34,705 bases of DNA from Desulfurococcaceae archaeon (GTDB lineage Archaea > Thermoproteota > Thermoprotei_A > Sulfolobales > NBVN01). Numbering within the stretch: position 1 is the first letter of the stretch; each line of letters starts with the position of its first letter. Both the position numbers and the translations under genes were made by a program. This document shows, piece by piece, positions 1 to 10,934 of the stretch. The stretch covers positions 1-34,705 of the forward strand of contig JAJHRE010000010.1 in NCBI GenBank assembly GCA_020832985.1, given 5' to 3'. Under the pieces are notes generated by a model. That model did not search any database and had not been told where the DNA came from. It saw only the letters and a list, made by a program, of their open reading frames with translations.

Positions 1-1759
1 CGTACTGCCTCCTCCTAACCTCACTTAAGTCTACATCACCTAACCTCCTAAAGTTATTACTCGGTATGTAATTCCTTAACCTCCTAATGAATATACTCAT
101 TAAGTCCTCATCATCAACTAACACTATAGAGAGTCCTAAAGTCATAGAACCGTTATAAAGCCTACTACTACGTCCAGATGCTTGGATATATGTCATTATA
201 TCTGGTGACCATACCACTAACTTACTATTCCTATACTTAATCACGTAGTCATTAATTACTAACTTATCATGACCCCTTAAGTAGTCCTTAATGAAATCCT
301 TAATAATCCCTGAAGCATTGATTATAGCATTCTTAAGCTCTAGTAACTGTCCCTCAACATCTATTAAGTTCCTTAGAGAGTATGTAAGTATTCTAACCTT
401 CTTAGGTGATAAGTTCCTCAACCTACGTATTAAGTCCTCATAACCTTCAAACTTAAGACCTAACTTAACTAATTCGTTAGAGATGTATATGAATGTCCTC
501 GGATTCATCAACATGTTGTCAATGTAGAATTCATTCTTGGGTATTCCGACGAAGACTGTGTTATAGATCCTTAACGGTTCGTCAAGACCTCTAGTTAGTA
601 TTCCATAATATGTAGACACACCAACAACTATATCTACCTCACCATCCCTAAGCATATCTAATGCCTTCCTCGAATTAGCTAACGCTACCTTAAAACCTGA
701 GTTACGTAACGTATCAACTAGGTGTTTAGAGTAGTTTAGGCCTAAGTCCCTACTTACGAATACTAAAGTACCACCGACTAAGTTATTAAGTACTTCCTTA
801 AGCTTCTCCTCACTAAATACCTCGTAAACCTCAACTAAATTCCTTAAGTAGTCAGTTATAGCGCCAACTTCAAAACCTAAGAGCTCTCTTAATATCTTAA
901 CCCTCTCACCACGTCCTCTACCAGTAGCACTAGCAATTAATAACTGACCTAAACGACTGTAGTCTATAGATTTAACCAAGTTTAAAGTGTTTTGGTAGAG
1001 TTCATCCCTAAGCTTACTGACTAATTCCTCATTCCCTGAGTACTTAGCAAATACTAACTCACTCTTAATACTGACTAACTTCTTAGCATAACTAATGGAT
1101 TCATCACTAACCCCTATACACTTCAGTATTAAGTCAACTATAGATGATCTCTTTAACAGTGCGTCGAAGTCATCAACAACGACTAAGTTAAGTCTTAAGT
1201 TACTTATTAAGTCCTTATTCCTATGGATGAAATTATGTGTTAACACAGTTATGAAATTACTTGTTAGATCCCCACTCTTAACGTTATCTGAGTTGTAGAG
1301 TTTTATGTTGAAGGAGTTAAAACCACTTAATAATCTGTAGATATGATTCATTAACTCCCTAGTAGGTACTACATAGAGTACACTACCACCGTTAACAGCC
1401 CTATATAAAGAGTAAATGAGTAATAATGTTGTCTTACCAACACCTGTCGGAGCTATCAAGGCAAAACTCTCATTAGATAACATCCTTCTAGCCCAAGACC
1501 TCTGAATAGACCATAACCTCTTACCACATACGTTATTGAAAAACTTATCAAACTCCTCTAACTCCTCCTCAACACTTAAGAAACTTAAGTACTTACCAAT
1601 CCTTTGAGAATTAAGTAATTGCTCCTTAATAAAAGACCTACTATATGATGAGTTTAAGTCTGTATTCGGTATACAGTCCTTACATAATAGCCCTAACCTC
1701 ATTCTAAACTCGTCAATCTCACCACCACAGTTCGGGCATAAACCACTGTATACTAGCAT
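1..1759 (-). CDS. rgy: Reverse gyrase, N-terminal/helicase part (partial, continues beyond window start)
   Basis: Manual minus-strand translation from ATG at 1759: MLVYSGLCPNCGGEIDEFRMRLGLLCKDCIPN (N-terminal zinc finger), APTGVGKTTLL (Walker A), VVVDDFDALL (DDxD box), DIMTYIQASGRSSRLYNGSMTLGLSIVLVDDEDLM (helicase motif VI region). Not in the ORF track because it has no stop inside the window. Confidence 0.93.
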   Translation of the reverse strand, partial: MLVYSGLCPNCGGEIDEFRMRLGLLCKDCIPNTDLNSSYSRSFIKEQLLNSQRIGKYLSFLSVEEELEEFDKFFNNVCGKRLWSIQRSWARRMLSNESFALIAPTGVGKTTLLLIYSLYRAVNGGSVLYVVPTRELMNHIYRLLSGFNSFNIKLYNSDNVKSGDLTSNFITVLTHNFIHRNKDLISNLRLNLVVVDDFDALLKRSSIVDLILKCIGVSDESISYAKKLVSIKSELVFAKYSGNEELVSKLRDELYQNTLNLVKSIDYSRLGQLLIASATGRGRGERVKILRELLGFEVGAITDYLRNLVEVYEVFSEEKLKEVLNNLVGGTLVFVSRDLGLNYSKHLVDTLRNSGFKVALANSRKALDMLRDGEVDIVVGVSTYYGILTRGLDEPLRIYNTVFVGIPKNEFYIDNMLMNPRTFIYISNELVKLGLKFEGYEDLIRRLRNLSPKKVRILTYSLRNLIDVEGQLLELKNAIINASGIIKDFIKDYLRGHDKLVINDYVIKYRNSKLVVWSPDIMTYIQASGRSSRLYNGSMTLGLSIVLVDDEDLMSIFIRRLRNYIPSNNFRRLGDVDLSEVRRRQY

Positions 1760-1899
1760 TCGATAACCCACTTACTTGGCTATAAGTCTTAGATATCTTA
1801 TTAAAGCTTCTCACTAATTAAGTCTCTAAGATAGGACGTCAGTACTTACTATAGTACGTAGTGTTTATATTCTGAGTAAGTACTCTAGTTTTAATGTAG

Positions 1900-3513
<1,614 letters not shown>

Positions 3514-3518
3514 ACACA

Positions 3519-3764
3519 CTAACCCACTACCCTACCCTCAATAACTAACATAGTAGTTGTTGACTTAACCTTAGGTATACGTCTTATCCTATTTATGATG
3601 ATCTCACGAAGCGCTTCATGAGTTTGTGCCTCAACCTTAACAACTATATCGTAGATCCCGTAAACCTCATAAACTTCCTTAACCCCTTCAATCTTACTCA
3701 ATATCTGAGCTACTTCATTCTCAGACCCTATCTCAGTATTAATTAACACTATAGCTACAGGCAT
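3519..3764 (-). CDS. Stand-alone Lrp/AsnC ligand-binding (RAM) domain protein without HTH
   Basis: 81 aa: MPVAIVLINTEIGSENEVAQILSKIEGVKEVYEVYGIYDIVVKVEAQTHEALREIIINRIRRIPKVKSTTTMLVIEG; typical AsnC C-terminal domain pattern. Confidence 0.88.
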   Translation of the reverse strand: MPVAIVLINTEIGSENEVAQILSKIEGVKEVYEVYGIYDIVVKVEAQTHEALREIIINRIRRIPKVKSTTTMLVIEGRVVG

Positions 3765-3819
3765 ACAACCACCAAATTCTACTATTTTAAATAACTAATA
3801 AAAATACTTTAACTATTCT

Positions 3820-3845
3820 AACACTTCCGAAGTTAGGGAAGTGTT
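3820..3845. repeat. Perfect 9-bp inverted repeat AACACTTCC-gaagttag-GGAAGTGTT between divergent genes
   Basis: Read directly; arms 3820-3828 and 3837-3845, 8-nt spacer. Confidence 0.8.
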
Positions 3846-3864
3846 TAACTGTAAGAGTTAATAA

Positions 3865-3872
3865 TTTATAAA
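3865..3872 (+). promoter_or_regulatory. TATA box of the rpo11 operon
   Basis: TTTATAAA ending 29 nt upstream of ATG 3902, consistent with an archaeal short-leader promoter. Confidence 0.55.
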
Positions 3873-3901
3873 GTGTTTTGAAGTTTTAGTAGTGGTGGGT
3901 A

Positions 3902-4183
3902 ATGACGATTAAGGTTGAGAAGTTAAACGATAAGGAGTTAATTATTAAGTTAGTTGGTGAGGACCACACATTAGGTAATTTAATATCTAAGTACGCATTG
4001 AAACATCCTAATGTTCAGATGGCTGCATACTCTATAGACCATCCATTAGTTGGATCTCCTAAGATAGTGTTAGTAACTGATGGTTCTAAAACACCATTAG
4101 AAGTACTTAAGGAGGTACTATTGAGGATTATTGAAGATGCTGAAGGAGTGCTTAAGATTAGTGAGGACTTACTGAGTAAATGA
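3902..4183 (+). CDS. rpoL: DNA-directed RNA polymerase subunit L (Rpo11)
   Basis: 93 aa with GEDHTLGNLISKYALKHPNVQMAAYSIDHPLVG, the diagnostic Rpb11/RpoL motif. Confidence 0.95.
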   Translation: MTIKVEKLNDKELIIKLVGEDHTLGNLISKYALKHPNVQMAAYSIDHPLVGSPKIVLVTDGSKTPLEVLKEVLLRIIEDAEGVLKISEDLLSK

Positions 4184-4551
4184 TTAAGGATGAAGTAAGA
4201 GTATTAGTAGTTCATTACCTTAGTAGTGATTTACTCATATACCTAGTTTTAAGAGGTGTTAAGGGGGTAGAACACTTAGGTTTAATTAACGGCAGTTTTA
4301 ACGACTTAATCAACTACCTCAGTAGTACTAACTTGATGGATGAAGTTAGGTATATAGTATTACCAGGTAATGAGGTATTTAGAGTGTATGGTCGTGACCG
4401 TACATTAAGTAAAGTATCTAATGATGAGTTAAGTTCCTTAACAAATATAATTGCTGAGGGTAGGAGGGTATTAAATATGGTTGCTGATGAGTTAAAGTTT
4501 ATAACGACCCTATCTAAGAATACGTTTAAGGGGTGTATAGCCGATGGTTGA
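4180..4551 (+). CDS. Conserved hypothetical protein in the rpo11-tfs operon
   Basis: 123-aa ORF whose ATG overlaps the rpoL stop (ATGA) and whose end overlaps the TFS start by 8 nt; translationally coupled arrangement. Confidence 0.8.
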   Translation: MIKDEVRVLVVHYLSSDLLIYLVLRGVKGVEHLGLINGSFNDLINYLSSTNLMDEVRYIVLPGNEVFRVYGRDRTLSKVSNDELSSLTNIIAEGRRVLNMVADELKFITTLSKNTFKGCIADG

Positions 4552-4891
4552 GTTCTGCCCTAAGTGTGGGAGTTTGTTAGTACCTCAGAAAAGTAGTGAT
4601 TCGAAGACCGTCCTAGTATGTCGTAAATGTGGTTTTAAGAAGACTACAGATACAGGTAATAAATACATGTTAAGCCAGAATATCAAACATGTTGAGCAGG
4701 ATAAGATATTGATTATAGAGAATACTGAAGCTGCTAGGACTTTACCTAAGGTTAAAGGTCATGTGATATGCCCTAAATGTGGTAATGATGAAGCATACTA
4801 CTGGATATTACAGACTAGGAGGAGTGATGAACCACCGACTAGATTCTATAGATGTACTAAATGTAATCACGTATGGAGAGAGTATGAGTGA
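4544..4891 (+). CDS. tfs: Transcription factor S (TFS/TFIIS-like cleavage factor)
   Basis: Two zinc ribbons: CPKCGSLLVP...CRKCGFKK and CPKCGNDEAYYWILQTRRSDEPPTRFYRCTKCNHVWREYE, including the RSxDE catalytic hairpin. Confidence 0.95.
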   Translation: MVEFCPKCGSLLVPQKSSDSKTVLVCRKCGFKKTTDTGNKYMLSQNIKHVEQDKILIIENTEAARTLPKVKGHVICPKCGNDEAYYWILQTRRSDEPPTRFYRCTKCNHVWREYE

Positions 4892-4908
4892 TTAATCTTA
4901 ACACACAG

Positions 4909-5310
4909 TTAAAACTTCCTCAACCTAATATAGAGAATACTACTCTTAGGTATTATGAAGCCCTTATCCTCAACCCTAATACCTAACTCATACCTTGAAA
5001 TCTTCATAAGCCTACCAACTAACCTCCTATTATTAATTAATAATACCTCAACATCAAATCCTATGAAGTCTGAACCTATTAATGAATCCTCCAACTCATC
5101 ACTACGTTCTCCATGAAGGTCTACAGCACCTACCTCTATGTAATTAATACCGTGTCTAAACACTATGTATAGATCCTCCCTTACTAGTAATCCTAACTCA
5201 TACCTAGAAACATCATCTATAACTCCCTCAAGCTCATCACCATTAACTAAAGATATCTTAACAACCATACCTCTAAACCTACTATCTACTATATTATCCC
5301 TTACCGGCAA
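4909..5310 (-). CDS. Tandem (duplicated) Sm-like protein
   Basis: 133 aa with two aligned Sm-like repeats: VKISLVNGDELEGVIDDVSRYELGLLV and VEVLLINNRRLVGRLMKISRYELGIRV. Confidence 0.7.
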   Translation of the reverse strand: MPVRDNIVDSRFRGMVVKISLVNGDELEGVIDDVSRYELGLLVREDLYIVFRHGINYIEVGAVDLHGERSDELEDSLIGSDFIGFDVEVLLINNRRLVGRLMKISRYELGIRVEDKGFIIPKSSILYIRLRKF

Positions 5311-5358
5311 CTAATCAACACCTAATAAATTACTGGATTAAACATTAATAAGTGAAAC

Positions 5359-6567
5359 CTACTCATACCTTAACGCCTCTACAGGAACCATCTTAGACGC
5401 TTTCCACGCCGGTAATATCCCACCAGCTATACCGACAAGTAATGAGAGGCTTAAAGCTCTTAGTATAAGCCATACAGTAATCTTAGGTTCTGAAATCACT
5501 GTCCAAGAACCTACTAGTCTTAGAGGTCTATAAGCTATGAAGTAAGACCCCACAACACCGCTGGTAATACCTACAACAACACCTACTATAGTCATAAGTA
5601 TTGATTCGAAGAGGAAGAGAATTAATATATCATTACTACTATAGCCTAAAGCTTTAAATATACCTATCTCTCTAGTCCTCTCAACAACTGATGTAAACAT
5701 TGTAGACATGATGCCTGTGAAGGCGACTGCGAAACTAATTGACGATACTGTGAAGAGTAGGTTGTTGAGTACGTTTATTATGTTAGTTACTGTCTTAGCT
5801 ATCTCCTTAAGCGATACTATATCAACATTATCCCCATACATATTCTTAATATCATTAACTAAGGAGTCAACTAATTCAGCACTCTTAGCTATTATGAATA
5901 TACCTGAGTAGTCTTTCAACCCTAGTAACGACTTACCTGCCTGAAGTGGTAGGAATATCGATGCGTCAGGATTTACAGGGAATACCGTACCGTAGGGTGA
6001 TAAAATACCTGAAATCCTGACTGAGACTGTCTTCAGTACTAACTTATTATCCTTCATCTCAGCCACATATACTGTTAAGGAATCACCTACATTATAGTAC
6101 TTAACCCCTGATTTAGTGGTAACTATGTCATTACCGACTACAGATGACGTATACAGTGTTGGAGGGGGTATAGAACCCTCAGCTATCTTAGCTCCGACTA
6201 TGATTTTATTAAGTAGGTTTAAGTCTAATGCATAGATAGTTACTATGACTGTACTACCGTCAGGCTTCCTTAGTTGACCCCTACTCTGAAAGAATGGAGT
6301 TATAGATTCAACAGTAGGTAATACCTTCAACCTATCGACGTCGTAATCACCTAATCTATAATTTTTAGATGGGAATATAACTACTGTATTCTGACCTAAT
6401 GCCTGTAACTGACTGACTATGGTATCCATATAACCCTCAGTAGTACCTATAATAGCTACCATAGCTGCTGGGCCTATAGCTATACCTAAAATAGTTAGTG
6501 CTGACCTTAACCTCCTCTCTCTTAATGCGTTAAAAGCTAACCTAATAATATCAAGTATGTTGAGCAC
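5359..6567 (-). CDS. MacB/FtsX-type ABC transporter permease
   Basis: LRERRLRSALTILGIAIGPAAMVAIIGTTEG N-terminus, TREIGIFKALGYSSNDILILFLFESILMTIVGVVVG, terminal ILPAWKASKMVPVEALRYE. Confidence 0.93.
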   Translation of the reverse strand: MLNILDIIRLAFNALRERRLRSALTILGIAIGPAAMVAIIGTTEGYMDTIVSQLQALGQNTVVIFPSKNYRLGDYDVDRLKVLPTVESITPFFQSRGQLRKPDGSTVIVTIYALDLNLLNKIIVGAKIAEGSIPPPTLYTSSVVGNDIVTTKSGVKYYNVGDSLTVYVAEMKDNKLVLKTVSVRISGILSPYGTVFPVNPDASIFLPLQAGKSLLGLKDYSGIFIIAKSAELVDSLVNDIKNMYGDNVDIVSLKEIAKTVTNIINVLNNLLFTVSSISFAVAFTGIMSTMFTSVVERTREIGIFKALGYSSNDILILFLFESILMTIVGVVVGITSGVVGSYFIAYRPLRLVGSWTVISEPKITVWLILRALSLSLLVGIAGGILPAWKASKMVPVEALRYE

Positions 6568-9500
6568 TCCTCCTAACCCTCCTCTTAAACCATAGTAGGT
6601 AAAACACTGTAGTAGCTATTACGAAGGATATAACACCTACTAATACGTATACGTTAGGTATTATAATTAGTGGTTGTGGAGTTACTTGCTCTTTAGATAC
6701 GTTACTTACAACAACTATCCTATACAGGTATTCACGAGTTCTTAAGTTATAGAATACGTCGTAGTACTTAATCAACACCTTAACACTGTAGTTACCTGGT
6801 TCTACATCCTCCCTCACAGTACCTCTCAGTGATATAGGTACTTGAGAGTTAGGGTCTATATTACCTATATAGTACTCATCAGCACCATATAACACATCGG
6901 AAATTAATTGTGCTGAGACGTGACGTAATGGTCTCTTACCCTCATTAACTATAGTTGCTGAGTACGTCACCATACTACCATTACTAACTACTTCAGGGGA
7001 TATTTGAGGACTTAATAACTTAATAACCTCAATACCTTTAACAACAACTGTTGATGATATATTTAGATTATACAGCCTACCGTTGAAGTCTTGGAAGACC
7101 ATAACTAGTACTAACGGGTATGGACCTTCAACAACATCTGGATTCGCTACTGCGTTAAAACTTAATACTACTGATGACCTACCATTAACTACATCTACAT
7201 GTTTTATCGGGTCTGCTATACTTATACCGGGGTAAGGTGATACAGCAACCACTACTAAGTTAAATACTTGTGAATCACCTAAGTTAGTAACATTGAATTT
7301 AACCCTACTTAAACCACTACCAGCTACGACCTCATTCTCTACAGGTTCTACCATTATAATTCTAAACTTATTACCTATGTAGAGTTCCCCCGAAATATAG
7401 AACTCTTGAACAGTATTCCAGTGGTCTAAGAAGTTTACGTGAATACCTATACGAGGTTCTGAATCAATAACATCTAAAATCCTAACCGGGACATCTACGA
7501 AGATTATATCACCTTGGGTTATACTGGGGGTTACTGTTTGAGGATATAGACCGCTTATGTAGGGTATTAAAGCAGGTTGTAACGATTGAGCATAAGGTAT
7601 CGAGATTACTGAGGAGTTATTAGGTAATGCATAAACACCTTTAGGAAGTTCTAACTTTAGTACTAAGCCGTTTAAGGTAGGTATTTCCTCACACCTCAGT
7701 ATAATCCTCAATAAACCTACATCACCTACAGATGGTGTCATGTTAACCCAGTAAATACCTACTAACTTCATAGTGTTTGAGATATTACTTACGTAGATGG
7801 TGAAGTTATGAGTATCCCTCAACCTAATTCCATAACCTCCTGTCTGAACTATATAGTCAAGTACTAACTTCCCGAAGTAACTACCAGGTCTTAAGTCATT
7901 GCCTAATCTAACATTGAATGTGAGGTTGAATTGCTGATATGCTTGGAGAGGTCCTGGGTAGTAGGCCTCACATCTAGGGTCTTCACATATGAAGCCCTTA
8001 GGGAGTTCTAAATTAGCTATTACTGATGAGATTGTGTGAGGTCCTAAATTAGCTAATCTCATATTCAATACAGCCTTATCACCTGGATATGCTGGCCAAT
8101 TATTACTCCAGTTAGCCCATACTAGATAGAGTCTTAACTCCCTAGGATACTCACCTACAGATATATTAATATCAACTACCTCCGTCTTACTTAAGTTGAC
8201 TATATTGAAGTAAGTTACATACTCAACACTTAATATCGATTTATAAGTATCAGGACTTACATCAACATCTATATCTATATAAAATCTTAAAGTGCATGAG
8301 GCCCCTCTCTCAATCCTATCACATGAGGGCCTACTACTTGGGTAGGTTAGTTTAAACCCCTTAGGTAACTTAATATCAGCTATAACTCCAGTAGCTACGT
8401 CCTTACCAACATTAACTAACTCTACAGTAAGAGGTAGTAATTTATCACCAGGTAACGCTATTCTAGGATTGTTAATATCACCCCACTGAACTATAGAGAC
8501 TTTCAACATAGCTCCGAAAGATTTAGGATCCCAGACCCTTAGCTCAGAGGTTAAATTTCTCTCACTAACAATATCTGATTTCCCAACTCTAATTAAGTAC
8601 TTTAAAGTTAGGTTGAACCCGTACGTACCTGGACTCAGATCCTCAGCTATATCTAGTGTTAACTGTAGAGAACATGTTGAATATGCTGGTATCCCATTAA
8701 AACAGTTACCGTTAATGCTAGTCAAGTTAATACCTCTAGGTAGTGATATGTGGGGCTTTACCAAACTTACTGGGTACTCATCCCAATTAGATAACGTTAT
8801 CTCTAATACCTCCCCACGACTTCCTGGGAATGCTACACCGTAGTTATTAGACCAACGTATGTTTGAGATATCGATCTTATCACTTACATCTAGTACTGGT
8901 AAGCTGAAGTTTAGTTCTTGGGAAACCCTTATTAAACTACCATCAACACTTACTGAGTAATTAATTATTAATTTAAACATGTAAATCCCAGGCTTTACTG
9001 TACGGTCTATAACTACGTTACCTACAGTTATCCTTAGTAGTGAGCCTGGGGATAACCTACTATTATCTGTGAAGTTAACTTCATTACTACCGTAAATATC
9101 TGTAAACCCGTCAGGCATTATCAACTTACCGTTTAACCCGTAAACATCATTAGTACCTACGTTAAGTAGGACTATACTTACGTCAGCTTTCGAAGTATTT
9201 GGATATGCTGGTAGTGGTTCATCACTACCCCAATAAGCATTAACTACCTCTAAACTCCTTAAGTAATCCTGTGATACTGTTAGGAAGACCTCAAACACCT
9301 GCGTTATATTAGTTGTTAATCCGTAAAGCTCTACTTGATAGTTAATAATTAATGTAGAGTTGTACGAGCCTTCACCAACCCCTACTTCAATACCGTTAAA
9401 TCTTAACTCTATTAAGTCTCCCTGCCTATAACTTGAACTCTCTATAGCTACTGTAACATTGTTATAACCTCTACATCTAAACCCTTCAGGTAGTTCTAGA

Positions 9501-10126
9501 GTTGCATATACATTACGTATGACTACGTCATCCTTAACCCTTAAGTAGAACGTTATCCCTAAATCCTTAAACCCTGAAGGTGCTGTAGTCCTTAAACCAC
9601 TACTACTTACCCAGTAATAATCGATTAGTTCTGAAGGTGTTTTAGGTAGTTCTGAAATTATCATAGGTACGTATAACGTAGCACTGTACTCTACACCACC
9701 TACTAACACATAAGTTAATCTTAGTTCTCCTGTGTATACCCCAGGACTTAAACTATCTGATATGTTCAAGTTGTTAAACTCTAATACTACACTATCATAC
9801 CTCCCTAAACTCACATCTAACTCTAGATAAGCAGTTCTAAATCCTTCAGAATACGTTAGAATCCCTCTAGGTAGGCATAATTCAGCGTAGATCTTAGAAA
9901 CTGTACTACTACCTAAATACATTAGTACTACGTAGTAAGTTATTTTAGAACTACCTGGGTAAGCCCTACTCGGATTATTTAGAGACCTCCAACCGTAGCC
10001 AATTACCTTAAAATCCTCTGGTGAGGCTCTAATAACTACGTTATAATTTTGTAAAATATTGATGAGTAGGAGTATTGTTAGTAGAGTAGCTACTGCCTTA
10101 CTAGCCTTAGCTACTACTCTAACCAC
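6551..10126 (-). CDS. Large exported repeat protein (COG1361/NEW3/CARDB-like repeats) with C-terminal TM helix, partner of the ABC system
   Basis: 1191 aa with N-terminal hydrophobic signal; about seven repeats of the form ...W...PAYPG....L...NLG...I....A.LELPKGF...; C-terminal VLVGVISFVIATTVFYLLWFKRRVRR. Lies between ABC ATPase and permease genes, overlapping the permease start. Confidence 0.82.
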   Translation of the reverse strand: MVRVVAKASKAVATLLTILLLINILQNYNVVIRASPEDFKVIGYGWRSLNNPSRAYPGSSKITYYVVLMYLGSSTVSKIYAELCLPRGILTYSEGFRTAYLELDVSLGRYDSVVLEFNNLNISDSLSPGVYTGELRLTYVLVGGVEYSATLYVPMIISELPKTPSELIDYYWVSSSGLRTTAPSGFKDLGITFYLRVKDDVVIRNVYATLELPEGFRCRGYNNVTVAIESSSYRQGDLIELRFNGIEVGVGEGSYNSTLIINYQVELYGLTTNITQVFEVFLTVSQDYLRSLEVVNAYWGSDEPLPAYPNTSKADVSIVLLNVGTNDVYGLNGKLIMPDGFTDIYGSNEVNFTDNSRLSPGSLLRITVGNVVIDRTVKPGIYMFKLIINYSVSVDGSLIRVSQELNFSLPVLDVSDKIDISNIRWSNNYGVAFPGSRGEVLEITLSNWDEYPVSLVKPHISLPRGINLTSINGNCFNGIPAYSTCSLQLTLDIAEDLSPGTYGFNLTLKYLIRVGKSDIVSERNLTSELRVWDPKSFGAMLKVSIVQWGDINNPRIALPGDKLLPLTVELVNVGKDVATGVIADIKLPKGFKLTYPSSRPSCDRIERGASCTLRFYIDIDVDVSPDTYKSILSVEYVTYFNIVNLSKTEVVDINISVGEYPRELRLYLVWANWSNNWPAYPGDKAVLNMRLANLGPHTISSVIANLELPKGFICEDPRCEAYYPGPLQAYQQFNLTFNVRLGNDLRPGSYFGKLVLDYIVQTGGYGIRLRDTHNFTIYVSNISNTMKLVGIYWVNMTPSVGDVGLLRIILRCEEIPTLNGLVLKLELPKGVYALPNNSSVISIPYAQSLQPALIPYISGLYPQTVTPSITQGDIIFVDVPVRILDVIDSEPRIGIHVNFLDHWNTVQEFYISGELYIGNKFRIIMVEPVENEVVAGSGLSRVKFNVTNLGDSQVFNLVVVAVSPYPGISIADPIKHVDVVNGRSSVVLSFNAVANPDVVEGPYPLVLVMVFQDFNGRLYNLNISSTVVVKGIEVIKLLSPQISPEVVSNGSMVTYSATIVNEGKRPLRHVSAQLISDVLYGADEYYIGNIDPNSQVPISLRGTVREDVEPGNYSVKVLIKYYDVFYNLRTREYLYRIVVVSNVSKEQVTPQPLIIIPNVYVLVGVISFVIATTVFYLLWFKRRVRRSAQHT

Positions 10127-10190
10127 ACAACTGCACCAACTACTAAAGGTGTTGAAGTAATTAAGAGTTTTACTAGTTAATTATAAGAGA

Positions 10191-10901
10191 TTACTGTAAA
10201 ACCTTCTCACCTATGATAGTTCCATCCCTTATGAATATCATCTTCTTAGCTATTGATGCTACGTTAGGATCATGAGTTACTATAATCACTGTATGACCTA
10301 ATTCATTAAGTTTTTTAAGAGTGTTAAGTACGACTTCAGCCGACTTACTATCTAATGCTCCAGTAGGTTCATCACATAGTAAGATCCTTGGATTAGTTAC
10401 TAAGGCCCTAGCAATAGCTACCCTCTGTTGTTGACCACCACTTAGCTGTGTAGGTCTTTTATTCAACCATGAAAACTCACACCCAGATTTAAGCATAGCT
10501 TCCTCAATCATTTTCCTACGTTTTTCACGAGGTATACCTAACTTAATTAAGGGTAACTCTATATTCTCCTCAATAGTCATACGGTTTATGAGGTTATACT
10601 GTTGGAATATAAACCCTATCTCCTTATTCCTTAGTTTTGAAAGTTCTTCATCACTTAACGTAGTAGTATCTACACCGTTTATAAATACCTTACCAGTTGT
10701 CGGCCTTTCTAAAGTACCCATCACATATAGTAGGGTTGTCTTACCATGGCCTGAAGGACCCATAATAGATATGAAGTCCCCTCTATAGACTACTAAATTT
10801 ATATCTCTAAGAGCCCAGGTCTTAACACCGCCAGAGCTTATATAGACCTTACTGACGTTTACTAGCTTTATTACCTCATCAACCATACCGTTAAGAACCA
10901 A
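10191..10901 (-). CDS. MacB/LolD-type ABC transporter ATP-binding protein
   Basis: Walker A GPSGHGKTTLL, signature LSGGQQQRVAIARALV, Walker B ILLCDEPTGALDSKS. Confidence 0.96.
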   Translation of the reverse strand: MVLNGMVDEVIKLVNVSKVYISSGGVKTWALRDINLVVYRGDFISIMGPSGHGKTTLLYVMGTLERPTTGKVFINGVDTTTLSDEELSKLRNKEIGFIFQQYNLINRMTIEENIELPLIKLGIPREKRRKMIEEAMLKSGCEFSWLNKRPTQLSGGQQQRVAIARALVTNPRILLCDEPTGALDSKSAEVVLNTLKKLNELGHTVIIVTHDPNVASIAKKMIFIRDGTIIGEKVLQ

Positions 10902-10934
10902 AAACTCTTGCTACTCAACCTTAAATGTATTACC

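Noticed and set aside
1095-1298. ORF antisense to reverse gyrase
   Set aside because: Low-complexity Ser/Leu-rich translation on the opposite strand of a clearly conserved gene.
5708-5911. ORF antisense to the ABC permease
   Set aside because: Shadow ORF within a well-supported CDS; no recognisable features.
8613-8843. ORF antisense to the large repeat protein
   Set aside because: Shadow ORF within a long CDS.
10588-10788. ORF antisense to the ABC ATPase
   Set aside because: Shadow ORF opposite conserved Walker/signature motifs.
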